From NCBI GenBank assembly GCA_013368325.1, contig JAACJK010000173.1, forward strand, positions 186,001 to 250,000: 64,000 nucleotides of DNA, in the 5' to 3' direction. The stretch comes from Ephemerocybe angulata. Its lineage: Eukaryota > Basidiomycota > Agaricomycetes > Agaricales > Psathyrellaceae. The notes below the pieces were generated by a model. It ran no database searches, was not told where the DNA came from, and worked only from the letters and a program-made list of their open reading frames with translations. Positions within the stretch are counted from its first letter, which is position 1. Every line of letters begins with the position of its first letter. Position numbers and translations under genes: made by a program. Below, piece by piece: positions 22,297 to 34,300 of this stretch.

Positions 22297-24180
22297 AAGA
22301 TGATGGAGCATGGACTCAGGGATATTTGACTGGTGCCTCGTACATATCAGACCCACACCGAATACAATAAAGCAGACCTCTGACAAAGAACGTTTTGAGA
22401 TGGGCTGAATTGAGCTACTACTACTAGCTTCATCCCCGAGACTACCGAGTTACAACCCCCCACTCAGCATCCTCTCATGAACATTTGTGTTCCTCATTAA
22501 TCGGATTTCATTCTTTTGTGGCCGCACCTACCCTGAGCCGATCCGCCCCCGCAAGTCTCACCTTTGAAGGCTTCTCTTCTCCCCTGTTGAGTCCGTCTCG
22601 GTATATCTAGTCTTCTGTCTCCGAAGCTAAGGCATATTCGACGGAGTAACCTGATACTGGAGTTGGGTAAGCAGAAAATAGTATCGAAGATTCATCCCTC
22701 TTGAGGTCTGGGGCCAATTTGACTGGTGCTATAAGCAGACTTTCGATGTCAGCAAATTTGCCAAACTCGTCAGGTATTCGCGCAACTGAGCTTTGGAAAT
22801 TATCCTTCTACATACTCCTGGTATTCGGCCAGAAAGGGTAGTGCTTCCTGCACAGCCGACTGAGCTCTCACTCACTTGACTCGAAGATGCGAGTCGGCGG
22901 ATATCACACGTCTGACTTCTTGTGCCTCTCACCAGATGCATCTGTGCACTTCTCGTTCTGTTTCTCCTTATTCAAAACTCTAGCTTCCATTTTAATATAG
23001 AGCTATCTATATACTGTCCTTGTGGCCGGATTCAAAGCCAAAAGGAAGATCATCACTAGACTTCGTCTAAGAATCGTCTTGCATACTTGGGCCATCCGAA
23101 AACCCCCTTTTTTGTCTCCGCTGAATCTCCCTAGGCACACTTCTCACATAGGCCCCGCAAACCGGACTCTACGGTCAGGGTGTAAGCTCGTAGGGGATGG
23201 AAGAATTGGTTCCGATTTCACCGTACCATTCATATGAGGTACCCACTCATAGGTGCAACGCCATGTGGTGGGCTCCAATATTGTGCGTGACCAGTGTGGA
23301 GATGTGTGATCTGAGTTCGATTTCGGGTGCACGTTCTTGGGCGCTTGATGGGCGCTTGATTCGGCCTGTTGCGATTCTCCGGGGATTTCTTGGTGGGTGG
23401 ACAAGGCATGCTACACTTCCTACTTGGTATCCTTCTGAATTTGGATGCGACTCATCTCTCGCGTACGATGTGCTCTGCGCTCATTCCTTGCACCAAGGAA
23501 TGAGCGCAGAGCACATTGCTCGTAGTAGCCCCGGCGTGCATCACGACGTTTGTGTACATGCCGGCCGATCCTAAACTCAGATGTATTTATCTTCTAAATG
23601 CTCATGTACATGGGTCACAAGTTGATACAGAGATCATGTACCCTTTCATTGCGAATGTTCACCTCATCACTGTTGGGGATTTTGGGCTCGTTCCGTTAGA
23701 ACGCATTCCGCAATTCTATCTCATGCGAAGTGTCAGACGCTTTCGGATAATCCATTGACACGCTTACTATTAGGTACACCAGATTTCGATGAATTGATGT
23801 TATGGGAAGCCGGAATATCTGAGCTGTTATCAGAACCTTTGAGTATCCTTATCTTTCTTTTGGCAACATACCTGAGCCAGAGATCCGCTCACAGGACCGT
23901 ATAAACTAGATCTATCACTTGTCTTGTGGTAATTCAGACCCCGGATTCAATGAGCCGCGTTCCGTGCTTCTCGGACGGGCTTCTACGGCTTCTGGGATTC
24001 CTGATGTGAACTTGTTCTGAGATGTTTGATGTTGAAATCCAACTTTGGCACGAGCTCTGCTAGTGCGCCTTGAGCGGTGGGGGAGACTGTTATACTGTGA
24101 TTCTTCGAATACTGTAAATATGTCACATAAAGGTATGTATAGTGAAACCTCAAGTGTCGAACAGGAACGTCATCCTCACC
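22297..24180. other. Gene-poor stretch containing a perfect hairpin
   Basis: No supported gene. Open frames around 23197-23574 and 23144-23404 lie on opposite strands without motifs. The notable item is the 49-bp perfect hairpin at 23468-23516. Confidence 0.5.
23468..23516. repeat. Perfect inverted repeat, 23-bp arms, 3-nt loop
   Basis: The left arm 23468-23490 (ending TCATTCCTTG) is the exact reverse complement of 23494-23516 (starting CAAGGAATGA). The loop is CAC. It lies in gene-poor DNA. Such a tight foldback could be a small-RNA precursor, a recent palindrome from template switching, or a read-chimera artefact. Confidence 0.85.
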
Positions 24181-24964
24181 ATGCGCTTCCCTGTCGCTCT
24201 TGTAATCATGTACGCAGGCTCGGCTGCCTTTGCTGCGGCACTTACGGTGCCTGGTAAGGAGAGAGAACAGCTTCGTACCAAGGACTATTTGGCCTTTGCA
24301 GCTGCTCAGGGTATCGATCTCTCCAAGATTCCTGCTTGGGAGCCGGTTGCTGCGCTTAACTTTACCCCCATCATTACCGGCGACGGACTCCCTACATTGC
24401 AAGAGCTGAACCTTACGTGGGCCGACATCATGAAGCCTGTGGGTAGAACTAGTGAGGTTTACATTGTCGCAGAGCTTCCTGTGCCCTTCTGATATTCTTT
24501 CTAATGACAGGCGATTCTGGGCGGTTCTACTGCAAAGCCACACAGCCGGTAAACCGTGGAGAGGCTGAGGCGTGCTTAAATTACATTGGGGCCTTGCCTG
24601 GTGGTACACTGTGTGGAGCCCCTCCCCAGGGTAGTTGGTCACGCTGGTGTCAAGCGGGAAATACGGCTTGGGACGGTGAAAGCAAAGACGGATACTCACG
24701 GTCCACGCTTTGGTGAGCAATATTTTCCCTCCTTCACACAATAGTGTTTATATGTCGCTGCAATTTTAGCGCAGGCGGCTATAATGGTGGAGTTTGGATT
24801 CTCAATAATTGTATTGATTGTAACAACGGCAACCCGATCACCTATGAAGGTAATTGGCACGTCATAGTCATCCACAATCACAAAATAAACTCATTGCTTT
24901 AGGCGTTCACGAGTCCTCGACTGACAGCTATGTCGTGGCTCGCATCCGCCCGGCCTCCTGGTAA
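24181..24964 (+). CDS. Cysteine-rich small secreted protein
   Basis: ATG at 24181 opens a signal peptide (MRFPVALVIMYAGSAAFAAA). Exon 1 continues with LTVPGKEREQLRTKDYLAFA and ends at MKPVG. Three introns (about 24442-24508, 24714-24769 and 24851-24901) join in phase. The mature part then reads DSGRFYCKATQPVNRGEAEA, CLNYIGALPGGTLCGAPP, WSRWCQAGNTAWDG, CAGGYNGGVWILNNCIDCNN and ends SYVVARIRPASW. About seven cysteines and several Gly/Trp residues suggest a disulphide-stabilised extracellular protein. No family is recognised. It is effector-like in size and layout, but the fungus's lifestyle is not known from this window. Confidence 0.75.
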
Positions 24965-25965
24965 TCAAGCAATAGTCCATCTTAAGCTGTACTAGCTGGT
25001 AGCAGTGAGCAGCACAGTCGGAAGTTCTGACCTGGCCTCTCGAGTAAGACCCGCTGCTCCCTTCATTTGGACTTCAAGGAACAGCATGATAGTCTATGAT
25101 AGTCAATAAACCGGACCACTTTATCCGTCATGACGCGATTGCAACCGCAATTGAGGCCAGTGGGGACCCCGATGCAATGTCCTTCCTCGTTTGAGATACA
25201 TACCGCAACGACGTACGATGTCCTCTTGATTCTGAATGTTTTGCCAGTATCTGCGTTGATTCTCATCACTGCCAGTGAGAGGTAGGAATCACAGAGTATT
25301 GTGTGGAGAAAAAGGAGCGCCAATGGGCGCTAGATTGAAGGGCTTTATTTGTGTGACCCAATCTTTGTAAAGCCCCTAAGTAATGCCTATGCTCGAATCA
25401 TCACGCTGCTCAGGAGGACGTCGGATCGACAGGGAGGAACGACTCTGCTGCTCAGCGCTGGCTATCCGGATCATCACTAAGTGATGGCCTTAGGAGATCC
25501 GCCAATGATCTCCAATGACCGAGTCCATTTGGAATAACCATATGCTGTCCATCAAAACGTCCGAGTTCACCCACTCTTGCACGATGTTCCGAAGTGCGAG
25601 CACCTGCGAGCACGCGCTAATTATCCCAGGACTCCGTGAAGCTTTCGAGGACTTTTCAGCCTTTACGAGCTTCATGCGAACTGTTTACCTCTCTTTGTAC
25701 GGTAACCTCAACATCCGCTCTCCATGATGAGCTGTGATGAGCCATAAGTTCATTTGATGACCGTAATACAAGCGCGCGTCAATGTATTAGGCATCAGCAA
25801 TGCGATCTTCAATGGAGCGCCAAGATGGAAAGGTATAATTAGATGCTTTTCCCGGCTCCTATCTGCTGTGCTTGATAATATGGCATATGTTTTCTTAAAC
25901 CAACGCCCCGCCTCATATTCCTCCACCAGCCTTAAACCCCGGTTACTGAAGTCAAGGACTCGAGG
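24965..25965. other. Intergenic region without a convincing gene
   Basis: Short frames only on both strands, none with splice structure or motifs. Confidence 0.5.
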
Positions 25966-27716
25966 ATGGATGTGGAGGCGATAACGGCCTTGCGGAATGC
26001 GATCATTAACGGGTACCGGGCGACGACAATAACGAATGTGCGTTCCTCCCTTCCTGTGACCTGTGTTTTGACTTACGAGTAGGCGACATAGTATCTTGTG
26101 AGGAATGCCGCTGGCCTGCAGAGGATGGATGACTGACACTTGGCTACTGCCATTTAGACCGTGAGCGGATACGCGTTGGTCGTACGAATGACTTTAGCTT
26201 CATGCTTTGCCAGCTGGTAACACTACTCCCATCTATCTAGGTTGCGGACTATCTACACACCTTCCCGGATGAGGTACGTGGACTCACTCGACCCCGATCG
26301 CGATCTGGATACGGCGCTGATATATACCTTTCCTCTCAAGGTACGATTGATGTGGCCGAGCCCACTCAGTCTACCAAAGGTGCTTTTCTTCACTCTGAGA
26401 TACTATATCTTCCCTCACTCCGTACTCGCCGCCCTATGTGAGTGCCTCTCCCTGCAGTGCCTCCACGGGCCCTGAAGTCAAGTGATTCGGTATCAGATGG
26501 ACAAGTAGTCGGTCTCAGCCCCAAGGCATGCAAAGCGGCATTTTACCATCTCGGCAGTGAGTTTCCAGCGCTATCCATGCTTCCTAACCAAACACTCATC
26601 ATGCGAACGATGCCAGTTTCTACCTCTTTGTGTGCTGTCCTCTCAGAAGGTGATTAACGCATTGTTCAATGCCCGAGTCCATCGACTGAGTCCATCTAGC
26701 CATCCTGTATATTCGAGTGTACGCCTTCTCTGGGCGGAATAAGAAGATCCTTGCTTGGAGTCTGTGCCAGTCTATCGTTCGTATTTCACACTCGTCCTGC
26801 ATGAGTGACTACTCATGGGGTTTACCCTCTGCTAGGGAGTGTGGGTCTCTTCCTACATTATCCTAGCGAGATTCCTGGCTAGCGTGGAGTGTACGTACCG
26901 TTCATTGCATTATTCCACAAGACCCTTTTAGTGTGATCGCCCTCCTTCTAGACTTCGAATGGCCGTTCGGCAACGCTACGTGTCTGCCAGTAGCCGGGAA
27001 GAGCTACCTCCTTGGCGTAGTATTTGCTATTCTCCTCACTAGCGTCTTCGGTGCGTCTTTCCTCCGGAAGTGACAACAGGAGCCACAGAATTACTAACGT
27101 TGGAGGCAGTGACCATGTGTATCATGGCCTGGATCGCCTATAGCAAACATCGAACCTTCAACAGCACGCTTGTGAAGATATTCTATCGGGATGGTATATT
27201 CTATTTCATCTGCCTTTCCAGTAAGCACATCCCTCCAGATGGTACAAATATGCGACTCACCGATCTCCTCCGCGTCGCAAATCAGTCCTGGCGTCTGCGA
27301 ACATCTTTGTCGCCTTTGCTGCACCCGAAGGATACAAGTTTCTATTCATCCTGTGAGTTCCACGCCATCCACTCACTCGCCAGTCTAACCTCTACGCGCG
27401 ACCTTTCAGACCCGAATCCGACATCCACGTTATCCTCGCCACCAGGATGCTGCTCCACCTGCGAGAATGGGCCGAGCGAGAAACGGTTGTAGAGAGCGGG
27501 CGAAGCGGGGGAGCGCGTGGCGGAGGTATGGGAATGGAATTCTCTACCACGCTTCAGAGGTGCCCTTCCCCGATGGAGTTCCATAAGAGATCTGACCCAG
27601 GTGGGCCATGGAAGAGTGTAGGATCGTGTAACACGCCCACGACGCTTTCAACAGGCCGCTGGACGGCAACGACCTTGGACGACTATGATCAGGATAGCCA
27701 CGGTCGTGCTTATTGA
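25966..27716 (+). CDS. DUF6533-type integral membrane protein
   Basis: The ATG at 25966 (MDVEAITALRNAIINGYRAT) is followed, after at least one intron, by VADYLHTFPDE and then VRLMWPSPLSLPKVLFFTLR, the core of DUF6533, whose members are seven-helix proteins restricted to Agaricomycetes. Later exons give IRVYAFSGRNKKILAW, DFEWPFGNATCLPVAGKSY, a further helix, VTMCIMAWIAYSKHRTFNS, VKIFYRDGIFYFICL, ASANIFVAFAAPEGYKFLF and MLLHLREWAERE near the C-terminus. The exons between 26040-26240 and 26450-26700 are not fully resolved. The family has no known function; a sensor or receptor role is speculative. Confidence 0.75.
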
Positions 27717-28689
27717 CGGAAGGGGGATGCTTGAATCGTATTTCAATCCGCAGTGCAAGAGATGGAGAGTGAGAGGGCGGGGAGGGCGGCGAAGATTAGA
27801 TAGAAGCCAGTAAGGATGCTCTCTTCTGCCACCCAGATGGCCAGTGCTCCGAGCAGAAGTGCGAATGCCTTTACGAAGTGCTATGGGGACTGAGCAGAAG
27901 CTTGACAACTGGCAGTCGGGAACTTGATAAATTGCACGAGGTTCCTGAAACAGAAAGTCGGAGGGACGACGAATCAGGTTCTGTCCTTCAAAACTCGCAC
28001 CAGCGTTGAAAATTTCTAACACTCACTATACCCCTCCAAGAGTGTGGTAAGGTCCGGCTCGATGATCCTCGTGGTGCCCTTCGTCAGGCAGTAGTACCGC
28101 AGGTATGAGTGTGCTGCCAGCGTTCTTCTTCGGTCCCACATGCATCCTGGTCCTTTGTCGCGCCCGAGGGTTGAGCCCGAAGTCGTCGAGTTGTAATTCA
28201 ATGCATGTCATGTAGTAGAAAACTGTGCCAGGGCAGGTAAAGTGGGCAAGGATTGCAGCGGTGATGGTGGTTGTTGACGAGGGGAATCAATTCAAACTTC
28301 GTCCCAATGCAGTCCTGATGGGACGTCAACCAGATTTCCCAGGGGCCAGGACAACGAGCGCTTATAAAGGCTGATTCAAGTGCCAAACCATATAAGAAGT
28401 TGAAAATGGAGAGAGAGATCGGTGTTGTGTATACCGAGGTCATACTACAGCGAAGGAGCCCGTGCGAGGCCGAGAATTACAATCGATAAATGCCTGTTCA
28501 AAGAGTCGCCCTGGACCCCAAGGAATATACAACGCACTTCATTAAGATAAGCCTGGTTTAGTAAGAAGCATCGAAGAAAAGCCTACAACCAAGCCGAAGT
28601 CGAAAGTAGTAACCACAGATAGAAATACAAAATATCAAAAGTCCCAGCATCCAAACCTCAACTCGCAAATGATAGTATGTTACACCTTT
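27717..28689. other. Intergenic region without a convincing gene
   Basis: Several minus-strand frames (27648-28443) are open but show no motif or joinable splice pattern; left uncalled. Confidence 0.45.
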
Positions 28690-30454
28690 TTAAACTGCAT
28701 GCGGCCCATGCGCATAGAACTTTTCGTCCGAATCATCCCGCTCGTCGTCCCCCGAAGTCGGACTCGGGAGCAGAGTGAAAGCCTTCGTGCTCGGCACCGT
28801 TGGCACGTTCTCGTCTTCACCCGCACCGCTATAAGGTACCTAAAAGAACGGTCAGCACCCCATCGATAATTTCGCGAGAGAACATTCGGAACCCCTGCCC
28901 ACTGAGAGAGAACGCGGAGGGGAAACTTACGTTGTACCCATCCACAGCCATCTCCGTCGTCGTCTTCATCTGTATCGAGATCGCATTCGTCTGGTTTCGA
29001 TGGTTAAACTTAATTCGAGCACAAGTGGTAGGTAGCATCAGCGAGTCAGTACAGGTTTTAGAGCGGAAGCGCCTACGCTCACCAGTCCCCTTGCGCGACT
29101 TGTTCCAGGCTTTCCTGGGCCACTCGATCCCGACGTGTCCCCAGTCGCGCCTACGACTTCCCGCAGACCGCTGCGTGCGTTGAGCGCTGAGAGGAGAGAG
29201 TTCGAGTACACTGAGGTGCAATGTTACAGGGTCAGTATTAAGCGCCGGTGTCGGCTGAATTAGGACGTACGTTTTGCGAGGAAGGTGTACATCGCGAGCC
29301 ACACCACTAAACAACAGCCATCAGTTCAACGACTCTAATCCAATTGCATGAAGCGTACTTGTGTGCGGGGATGCGAAGAACTATCGGAGGCGAGGACGAT
29401 GTGAGGATGTGGGTGCGTATAGATGACGGGTGGGTGCTTACCACGATGAGGATGCTGACAGCTGCGACGCTGGAATCACTTCAGATTTGCTGTAACCCGG
29501 AGTGCGAGTCGACATACCTCGTTACGAGACCCGTGCCTATATTACGGTTAATAACCTCGGACAGGCGTGAAAGGGAAAGGTAACGCACGAATCGTATACG
29601 CCACAAGCCGGTCCAGCAACCGCTTCACCTTCTCAAGCGACTTCTTCTTCCTCACCACCAAGAACCACAACATACTACTCGCAATGAAGATATCGATAGC
29701 AGCCCCCGTGCCGAGGAGCGCGGCGAGCATCCCTCTATACCGTTCGACGTAATTGTAGAGGGATCTGGCGCGGATGCCTTCGACCCCGGCGAAGATGCTG
29801 ACTGCACAGCGGGCAATGGCGAGGAGGCCGCAGGCGAGACCGATGTATTTGTAGGGGTGATATAAGACTGTCCATAGGCGCCAGGCGAAGAAGGACTGTG
29901 TGTATAATCGGCCAGAGGTTAGTTCCAGTTAACGGTTCGGGAAGGAAAGTGGGAGAGCCTTTCTGGATGGGGTAGGGTGATATGGAATGGAATAGTGAGT
30001 ATGTACCTGGACAATCATGGTGAGGGTTCCTCCTAATATCGTCGCTACGCCGAACCCGGCATATCGAGTGTATGCTTCTGGGCGACCGTAGAACGTGATA
30101 GTCGCTGTGTAGCTTTCGTACGCCACGGCAACGGTGTGTCCGAGTTCGAGGAGCCTGCAGGGTGGGAAGGTCGCGCATCAGGTCACCGGTACTCTGACTA
30201 TCGATAATCGAGGGTGGGGGGTTTTCCGTACCAGACTATGACGACCTAAAAAAAGGATTCCGGCCCGTCAGCCTCATAGTTAGGAATTGGACTGCCTAGA
30301 GAAGGCGTACCAGGGCCTTGAAAATCCGCCTGTCATCCGGGAATTGGGAAGAGTAGATGTGTGCTTGAAGTGTGACGATTCCAAAGAGAAATACGGCGAT
30401 GAGGACGCCGATTTGGAGCGCGCCGAAGGTGTTGTCGATCGTCTGGACGGACAT
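28690..30454 (-). CDS. DUF6534-type integral membrane protein
   Basis: On the minus strand, ATG at 30454 gives MSVQTIDNTFGALQIGVLIA and VTLQAHIYSSQFPDD, the usual first helix of DUF6534 proteins. Later exons supply VVIVWLLELGHTVAV, RYAGFGVATILGGTLTMIVQ, SFFAWRLWTVLYHPYKYIG, the DUF6534 core ALLGTGAAIDIFIASSMLWF followed by KKSLEKVKRLLDRLVAYTI, WLAMYTFLAK and the signature SNSLLSALNARSGLRE. The last exon is a hydrophilic tail (GEDENVPTVPSTKAFTLLPS) ending DEKFYAHGPHAV with stop at 28690. There are about seven introns. The family is abundant in mushroom-forming fungi and of unknown function; membrane location is clear. Confidence 0.85.
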
Positions 30455-31360
30455 CGGGTCGCCAGAGGAGGGAGGGATTTACTGTTCGTCGCCGGGAAGC
30501 AGTAAAGGGTAAGAAGGAAGGTGGGGACGATGCGCAGCTGCGGCTTTGTTAATTAGGAAGAAGCGGAGGCATCGTTATGGTTTTGGAGGGCTTTGGCAGT
30601 ACTTTGATCGGTGGATACCCGCGGCAAAAATCTATGGCGGCACGCGGGCGCTACGGGTGATGTAACGGAAGCCGATCTCCGTGTACTTATACCGAGAAAG
30701 ACGAAGGGACGACTAATTAGAAGTTCAAGCAAAATCACAGTTAATCAGAGGGTTGTAACTATCCTGTTGTATCACGGTCACTTGAACATCAGATGTGGAC
30801 ATGTGTTCGCCCACCTCATGTGCATTATTCGGACGATACATTAGACTCCAGATAGCACATGCGTCCGACGTCGGTGGTTGGATGGCCCCCCGGAATAATT
30901 GCAGACAGATGTATAGGTTGGTACGCTGGTATGTAGGAGGTCCGTAATGTGAAGGTTGGCAGCAATTAGTGCATGAGCCGCCAAATCACCGAAAAGTTGT
31001 CTCGTCAGGTAGTAGCTCCACAGAGATAGATAGAGATGATCTCCTATCGAACTGCGGTGGTCCCCTTCGTACTTACATTCGGCTGTGGCGCTCCGTGGCG
31101 AATTGCTGAGCCTACATAGTCACTTCGAGAAGAACTTGGAAGTCCGAAGCCCACAAAGCGAACAAGCTTATCTCTTGAGATCGACAATTTTATCTTATCT
31201 CGCCGCCATACCCGATCAGATGACATATCCTTGTGTCATGCGGACCGCCGGCAATTCTGCAGAATTGGGGTTCGTATTTCTCCTTCTGACTCCTCCGAGA
31301 ATGTCCACATTGTAAGGCCATCCATGCCTTTCGTTTGTTCCTACTCCCAACCGTCAAGCT
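30455..31360. other. Divergent intergenic region
   Basis: Lies between the minus-strand DUF6534 gene and the plus-strand DUF2421 gene, so it holds both promoters. No other feature is supported. Confidence 0.5.
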
Positions 31361-34300
31361 ATGGAAGACGACAAGGAACGAGGGCGCAGCAGGCGCCGCC
31401 GCCAGGACGTCCGGATTGACACAGTTCCAAGCATCGTGACGGTGGACAACGACGCCGCAAGAGCTCCCTCCTCGACGACCTCCGGTTCCAGTGGAACCAC
31501 TACGTCCTGGCTGAGCAAAGTTGCACTTCAAGGGCGAAGCCATTTTGACTGGGTATCCTCCCACTGGAACTGGTACAGTCTCAAACCGGTGCTACGATGT
31601 TGGCTTGCAGGGTGGATAGCGGCAGTTCTCTTCGCCATTCCTGCCGTGGATCGGTGGATGGGCAATGTGAGTTGTCTTCGCAACGACTTTATAAACGAAG
31701 CTCACTGATAGGAGTAGGCTAGCTTTCTCATCCTCATCGCGTCCTTCCTTTCCCCGCCAAATGACCCATTCGTCGCGGTCCTGGAACGGGAGCTGCTCAT
31801 TCTCCTCTTCGTCTGCCTTTCGTGGGCATGGTCGACTCTCGGCCTCAAGCTCGCCAGCCTCGCGCGTCGCGAATTCCACTACGGCGCACGAATGATCGAC
31901 GTCATAGACGGGCGCTACGTCGAAGCCGGGGTACGTGCTTCTCGGCGCTTAACAAACCTGAAATTTATCGTTCACAGCCCAGCGTAATTGCAGGCGTATT
32001 CATCGCGATTGGAAGCAGCTTCTTCCTCTTCGTCAAGGCCCGTCAGGGCCCAGGGCCCTACCTCTTCGCCTGCATCTTCGCCTGTATCTGTCTCGACATC
32101 AGTCTCACCACCGCCGTGCTCTTCCCGTACCCGTACTACAGGGTCGGGCTCTCCATATTCGTTCCCCTCGCGGTCCACTCCGCTATCGCTCTCTTCGTCT
32201 CCTTGACCTTCCTCCCCGTCACCATATCCTCAGGATTCACCGAACGCCTGCAAGCCTTCTACTCCCCTTTATCGGGCGTCCTCAAACAACACGCAGTGCT
32301 CCTGAACTCGCCTACGGGGACAGAGGAGTTCGAAGCCCTCGTGCAGAGCCTCGCGGATGCGGTGAAGAAGCAAGAGGGCGTCCTCATCAGCATCGCGGCC
32401 GCAGGACGCCTCCTCTCCAGCGACCTCCTCGTGTGCCGCTTCGCCCCGCACGACTTCAAAGCTTTCCTGGGCTTCGCGCGGAGGCTTGCAGGTCGCCTAC
32501 AAGGCATGAACCTGTACTTCCGTCTTATCGACCCGGAGAAGGACAAATTCTACAGTGGCTCAGTGACCCCATGGACGAGCGGACACAACACCCCGACCGT
32601 CCCTGGGACACCGAGCGTGCAGTCGCGCGCGCATACGCCCGAGCGGACGCCCCCGACTGAGAAGCCGGAGCACCAGTACAAGAATGGCTCGCCACCTCTC
32701 TCACCGTCGACATCCCGAGGCCAGCTTTCAGCGCTTGCTTCTAAACCCTGGTCGCCTTCGCATTCGCGGACTCCGTCGGGCCAGCATAAGCACCATCACC
32801 ATCACCATCATCTGCACCTGCACACTCTGCATGATTCCTTGCTGAATCTGTCTTTGAAATCGCGGCACCGCAGAGCGGAGAAGGTGGTGGGTGTCTTCGA
32901 GTCGCAGAAGTATCTGAACTTGGAGGCGAAGCATATGAATGATCCCAGGCACGATGAGTGGGTCCAGACGGAGACAGAGCTTCTTGGAAAGGGGTACGTT
33001 TCTCGTGTATCGCACCTTGAAAAGTTTACTGACGCGACAGTCTAGATGCGCCCCGCTCTTGAAGCAGTGTAGTGAGAGCATCGATGTTGTGACGGAGTGG
33101 TTCGCGAGTGTTCGGACGGTGAAATGGAACATCTTCAGACGGACGAAGCACCAGCAGGAACGAGTTAAACTCCATGACAAGATTCTGGCTGTCCGGGGAG
33201 CACTCGCGACTGTGCTCAAGGATTTCAGGACGAAGGAAAGGTAGGCTATCTTCATGAGACGGACGTTTGTAAGCAAGTTTACTCACATCTCTTTCGCACA
33301 GGCTGCGCGTGATCGAACCGTACCACCCTGTCGTGGAGGTCACAGACGATGAGAGTGTACATAAAGAGATTCCTCCGCATCGGCATTTGTTTCACTGTTA
33401 TGTGTATCAGTATAACTTGATACAGGTCGCTGGTATCCTGGTAGAGTTGGTGCGTCCCCTTCACATTTCCTCCTTAGTTCGTTCCTTGATAACCCATTCA
33501 TTTAGCTGGACGAGATAGTGCGGCTGGAGGGAGAGAGAAAGCAGCTGAGGCTGTGGACCCCCGTCTCGCATTTGTTCCGTTGGAATGAGAACCAAATGCC
33601 GGAGACACGGGAGCATATCGACGATGATGATCCAGGTATGTCGTCGAATCTTCTGTCCACCTCTTCGTGTCGCCTCACCAAATGCACGGCATTAGCTAAC
33701 TGATTATCTCTTACCATTCTAGATGTTATTCAAGGCGCGCACGACAAGGACCTTGACGACCTCGGCCTACCGAAAAGGCGCGACCCAGACGCCCTGCCCC
33801 CGCGTAACGTCTTTGAGGTGCTTATGAATGCCGCGTACCGGGCTGGGGAGAGTATGACACATGGGAATTCGCTTTTTGCAATCAAGGCTGGTTTGGTGGC
33901 TGGTACGTCGGTTTCGCTCAGGCTCCATTTCCAAAGGTGCCAACGTTCTGATAACTGCTGCATTTGCGCCATACAGCTGCACTCTGCCTCCCGTTCCTCA
34001 TCAAGGGGTCGGCTGGGTTCGCCTACAGTACGTCGTCCCTTCCAGTTTTCTTATCAGATGGTGGTTCTGACACTGCAGCTACAGAGAACAGATATGTGTG
34101 GGCGATTATCATGGGGCAGCTCACTATGGCAAGGTTTAGAGGAGATACGACGTTCGGGCTTGCTGCAAGGATCTTTGCGACGTTGTTCGGAGGGGTGATC
34201 GGGATGGTTATGTGGTATGTGTTCTATCTCCTCCTATCCTCGTTAACTAAATGATGTACTTCCTTTCAGGTACATTTCAGCAGGATCCGGGACTGCGAGC

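Noticed and set aside
23144..23574. Overlapping frames near the perfect hairpin
   Set aside because: No motif and both strands equally open; the palindrome itself inflates frame length.
27648..28443. Three minus-strand frames downstream of the DUF6533 gene
   Set aside because: They do not join through plausible introns and show no known domain.
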